DNA of 64,000 bases. Origin: Granulicella sp. L60. Lineage in GTDB: Bacteria > Acidobacteriota > Terriglobia > Terriglobales > Acidobacteriaceae. The notes beneath the pieces are model-generated. The model was not told the origin of the DNA. It saw only the letters and a program-made list of their open reading frames with translations, and ran no database searches. The stretch lies in contig NZ_LMUR01000020.1 of the NCBI RefSeq assembly GCF_009765825.1, positions 381,894 through 445,893 on the forward strand, read 5' to 3'. Below, piece by piece: positions 61,320-64,000 of this stretch. Each line of letters begins with the position of its first letter. The stretch's first letter is position 1. The translations under genes were made by a program, and so were the position numbers.

Positions 61320-63329
61320 ATGTATCGCACAATCCAGCAATCCCTGTTGGCCCGCATCCAGGCCATCCTCCTCGCCAAGTACGACATCACCCTCGCCTAC
61401 CTCGCAGTCGAGCAGCCGCCAACCATCGCCCTCGGCGAACTCGCCCTCCCCGTCGCCTTCGAGCTAGCCAAGCGCCTCCGCAAAGCCCCCCGCGCCATCG
61501 CCACCGAACTAGCCGCTGAACTATCCAGCCAGCTCCCGGAAGGCGTCGCAAGTGTAGAAGTCGCCGGAGCCGGCTACCTCAACATCCGTCTCGACCGAGC
61601 CTCCACCGTCCGCCGCATCGCCTCCGACCAGCACGCCGACATCGGCGGCCCCGGCTTCCGCCTCGTCGAGCACACCAGCATCAACCCCAACAAAGCCGCC
61701 CACATCGGCCACCTCCGCAACGCCATCCTCGGCGACACCTTCCAGCGTCTCCTCCGTCCCGACGCCTACAAGCGCGGCTACGACGTCGGCGTACAAAACT
61801 ACATCGACAACACCGGCGTCCAGGTAGCCGATGTCGTCGTAGGTCTCGTCCACCTCGAAGCCAAGACCCTCCCCAGCACCCGCCAGCTCCTCACCGAGCT
61901 CCTCGAGACCAACCAGCGCATCGACTTCTACTGCTGGGACCTCTACGCCCGCGTCTCCCAGTGGTACACCGCCGACCCAGACCAGGTCGCCGCACGCAAA
62001 CAGATTCGCCTCGACACTCTCCACGCCCTCGAGACCGGCAACAACGATACCGCAGCCATAGCCGACCTCGTCTCCACCGCCGTCCTCCGCCGTCATCTCG
62101 AGACCATGCAGCGCATCAACATCGAGTACGACTTCCTCCCCCGCGAGAGCGAGATCCTCACACTCCACTTCTGGGACGCCGCCCGCGCCCTCATGCTCGA
62201 AAAAGGCGTCCTCTACCTCGAGACCGCAGGCAAGAACAAAGGTTGTTACGTCATGCGTCGCGCCGGCACCGCCGAAGAGATCGCAGTCGAAGACTCCAGC
62301 CTCCCCGACGAGGACGCCAAGGTCATCGTCCGCTCCAACGGCACCGTCACCTACGTCGGCAAAGACATCGCTTACCACCTCTGGAAGTTCGGCCTCCTCC
62401 CCGGCAAAGACTTCGGCTACGAAAAGTTCTACGAGTACCCTGACCACGCCTGCTGGATCTCCACCACCCACGGCGAAACCCCACATCCCACCTTCGGCAA
62501 AGCCGACGCCATCTACAACGTCATCGACTCCCGTCAGAACGACCCGCAGAACAATGTCATCGCCGCCCTCCGCGGCATGGGCTACACCGAAGCCGCCGAC
62601 CACTACACCCACTTCTCCTACGAGATGGTCGCCCTAACCCCGCGTTGCGCCGTCGAACTCGGCTACACAATCAGCGACGAAGACCAGAAAAAGTCCTTCA
62701 TCGAAGTCAGCGGACGCAAAGGCTTCGGCGTCAAAGCCGACGACCTACTCGACCGCCTCATCCTCGCCGCCAAAGCCGAAGTCGACACCCGCCATCCCGA
62801 GATCGAGCCCGACGAACGCCTCACCATCGCCACCCAGATCGCAGTCGGCGCCCTTCGCTACTTCATGCTCCGCTTCACCCGCAACACCGTCATCGCCTTC
62901 GACTTCAAAGACGCCCTTAGCTTCGAAGGCGAGACCGGACCCTACGTCCAATATGCCATCGTCCGCGCCGCCAACATCTTCCGCAAAGCCAACACCACCG
63001 AAGTCGAATCCCTCTCCGCCATCGCCACGCTGGACATCGAGAGTATCCTCAACACCGAAGACGGCACCAGCCTCTGGGAGACCTGGCTCCTCGCCTCAAA
63101 ACTAACGCTCCTCATCGAGCAGTGCATCGCCACAGCCGAGCCCGCCCACCTCGCCAAGTACGCCTTCCAGCTCGCCCAGCAGTTCAACAACTTCTACCAC
63201 CGCCACCACATCCTCAACGAGACCGATCCCACCCGCAAAACCCTCTTCCTTGCCACCGCCGCCATCGCCCAGCGCCAGATGACCCGCGCCCTCGGCTACC
63301 TCGGCATCGAAGCCCCACCCGTTATGTAA
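61320..63329 (+). CDS. argS: Arginyl-tRNA synthetase
   Basis: A 669-residue class I synthetase that charges tRNA-Arg. Visible parts: N-terminal Arg-tRNA synthetase domain with LAVEQPPTIALGELALPVAFELAKRLRKAPRAIA, the HIGH signature in NPNKAAHIGHLRNAILGD (about residues 125-142), YIDNTGVQVADVV, a KMSK counterpart reading SGRKGFGVKADDLLDRL, and a C-terminal DALR anticodon-binding domain ending in FNNFYHRHHIL. It is about 80-100 residues longer than common ArgS. The start is ATG 61320. It is convergent with pepA and separated from it by a hairpin. Confidence 0.95.
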   Translation: MYRTIQQSLLARIQAILLAKYDITLAYLAVEQPPTIALGELALPVAFELAKRLRKAPRAIATELAAELSSQLPEGVASVEVAGAGYLNIRLDRASTVRRIASDQHADIGGPGFRLVEHTSINPNKAAHIGHLRNAILGDTFQRLLRPDAYKRGYDVGVQNYIDNTGVQVADVVVGLVHLEAKTLPSTRQLLTELLETNQRIDFYCWDLYARVSQWYTADPDQVAARKQIRLDTLHALETGNNDTAAIADLVSTAVLRRHLETMQRINIEYDFLPRESEILTLHFWDAARALMLEKGVLYLETAGKNKGCYVMRRAGTAEEIAVEDSSLPDEDAKVIVRSNGTVTYVGKDIAYHLWKFGLLPGKDFGYEKFYEYPDHACWISTTHGETPHPTFGKADAIYNVIDSRQNDPQNNVIAALRGMGYTEAADHYTHFSYEMVALTPRCAVELGYTISDEDQKKSFIEVSGRKGFGVKADDLLDRLILAAKAEVDTRHPEIEPDERLTIATQIAVGALRYFMLRFTRNTVIAFDFKDALSFEGETGPYVQYAIVRAANIFRKANTTEVESLSAIATLDIESILNTEDGTSLWETWLLASKLTLLIEQCIATAEPAHLAKYAFQLAQQFNNFYHRHHILNETDPTRKTLFLATAAIAQRQMTRALGYLGIEAPPVM

Positions 63330-63348
63330 CTACCTCAAGCACAAATAA

Positions 63349-63374
63349 AAGATGCCTCCGCAAGGAGGCATCTT
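63349..63374 (-). terminator. Terminator between argS and pepA
   Basis: An 11-bp perfect stem AAGATGCCTCC (63349-63359) with GGAGGCATCTT (63364-63374) and loop GCAA. On the minus strand it is followed by TTATTTG, so it fits best as the pepA terminator; on the plus strand the T-tract is short, but it may also stop argS. Confidence 0.8.
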
Positions 63375-63398
63375 CACGCACCAAAACTCATAACCAAT

Positions 63399-64000
63399 CT
63401 AAGCCGAATAGCTCCGCACCCACTGCAGAATCGTCCTTACCGCCACCCCGCTCGGCCCATTCGCAATCCACGGCTTGCTATCGTCGTTCCACGCACACCC
63501 GGCGATATCCAGATGCACCCACGGCGTCTCCCCCACAAACTCCTTCAGGAACATCGCCGCCGAGATCGCCCCACCATACCTGTTCTTTCCCGTATTCATC
63601 ATGTCCGCAATCTGACTCTTGATCTGATCCTTATAGTCATCAGAGCAGGGAAGCCGCCAGAACTTCTCCCCCGAAATCTTCGCCGCAACCACAAAGCTCT
63701 CCCACGCCGCCTCATCGTTCGAGAACAGTCCCACATTCAAGATCCCTAGCGCCACCACGCAGGCTCCCGTCAGCGTAGCCGCATCGATCAGGTGCGTACA
63801 TCCCAGCGTCTTCGCATAGTGCAACCCATCCGCCAACACCAGCCGTCCCTCCGCATCCGTATTCACCACTTCGATGGTCTTACCCGACATCGCCGTCACC
63901 ACATCGCCCGGCTTGAACGCCTTCCCATCCGGCATATTCTCCGCCGAACACACCACCCCAATCACCTTCACCTTCGGCTTCAACTGCGCCACCGCCCGCA
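63399..64000 (-). CDS. pepA: Leucyl aminopeptidase (M17), C-terminal part, cut by the window edge
   Basis: The last 200 or so residues of a cytosol aminopeptidase: VVNTDAEGRLVLADGLHYA carries the metal-binding and catalytic signature NTDAEGRL, followed by ATLTGACVVALG and WVHLDIAGCAW. It removes N-terminal residues from peptides using two Mn2+ or Zn2+ ions. The frame is open through position 64000, so the 5' part lies outside. The usual length is about 500 residues. Confidence 0.93.
   Translation of the reverse strand, partial: RAVAQLKPKVKVIGVVCSAENMPDGKAFKPGDVVTAMSGKTIEVVNTDAEGRLVLADGLHYAKTLGCTHLIDAATLTGACVVALGILNVGLFSNDEAAWESFVVAAKISGEKFWRLPCSDDYKDQIKSQIADMMNTGKNRYGGAISAAMFLKEFVGETPWVHLDIAGCAWNDDSKPWIANGPSGVAVRTILQWVRSYSA

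Overview
The window looks like a piece of a chromosome from the phylum Acidobacteriota, most likely family Acidobacteriaceae (Granulicella, Edaphobacter or Terriglobus type). This is an inference from high G+C, strongly C-ending codons, a bcsQ-bcsAB-bcsZ-bcsC cellulose cluster, and intergenic hairpin repeats that read through as '..SHEVTSRRAGGPSGRT'. I ran no database search. About 45 intact genes, two decayed genes, one tRNA gene, seven copies of a hairpin repeat family and several terminator-like hairpins can be supported. I saw no insertion sequence, prophage, CRISPR array or rRNA gene.

Layout. 0.2-3.8 kb: inositol-3-phosphate synthase, an Ntn-hydrolase gene interrupted by one amber codon, a stand-alone urocanase-like Rossmann protein and a small Cys-rich protein. 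4-12 kb: small membrane protein, ABC exporter, methyltransferase, oligopeptidase B, DUF4142 protein and a TPM/LemA pair. 12-18.6 kb: anti-sigma kinase/antagonist pair, a soluble MgtE-N/CBS protein, GMC oxidoreductase, aldo/keto reductase and an NRAMP-like transporter with atypical ion-site motifs. 18.8-28.5 kb: Nudix, HAD, stress flavoprotein-like protein, an M16 protease-pseudopilin-LolA operon, RlmN, a PEP-CTERM protein, YvcK, a TPR protein and DUF4254.

28.6-35 kb is a heptose/glycan locus: a GlcNAc-type glycosyltransferase, a GT9 heptosyltransferase, hldE, hldD and an ATP-grasp enzyme. 35.2-41.9 kb is a compact same-strand cluster with visibly different codon use: Tat-exported Gfo/Idh/MocA oxidoreductase, DoxX, a second Tat/lipobox Gfo/Idh/MocA protein, an F5/8C-domain protein, an Agl23-like GT-C protein and ApbE. 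It looks like a transferred periplasmic redox or sugar-modification module and is the best candidate here for an undescribed system. A gene-poor 1.3 kb stretch with tRNA-Lys(TTT) follows.

43.2-56.5 kb is a cellulose synthesis and secretion operon: BcsQ-like ATPase with a very long disordered N-terminal region, a single-chain BcsA-BcsB fusion with PilZ, BcsZ (GH8) and a 1701-residue BcsC. Then come a decayed DUF3857 gene, a polytopic membrane protein, a small unknown protein, an LPG-synthase-TM family protein, arginyl-tRNA synthetase and the 3' part of a leucyl aminopeptidase gene running off the right edge.

The repeat family (three consecutive small hairpins, with stem bases that covary between copies, sometimes arranged as inverted pairs) sits between genes at 6.6, 14.4, 16.1, 18.6-18.8 and 61.1-61.3 kb.
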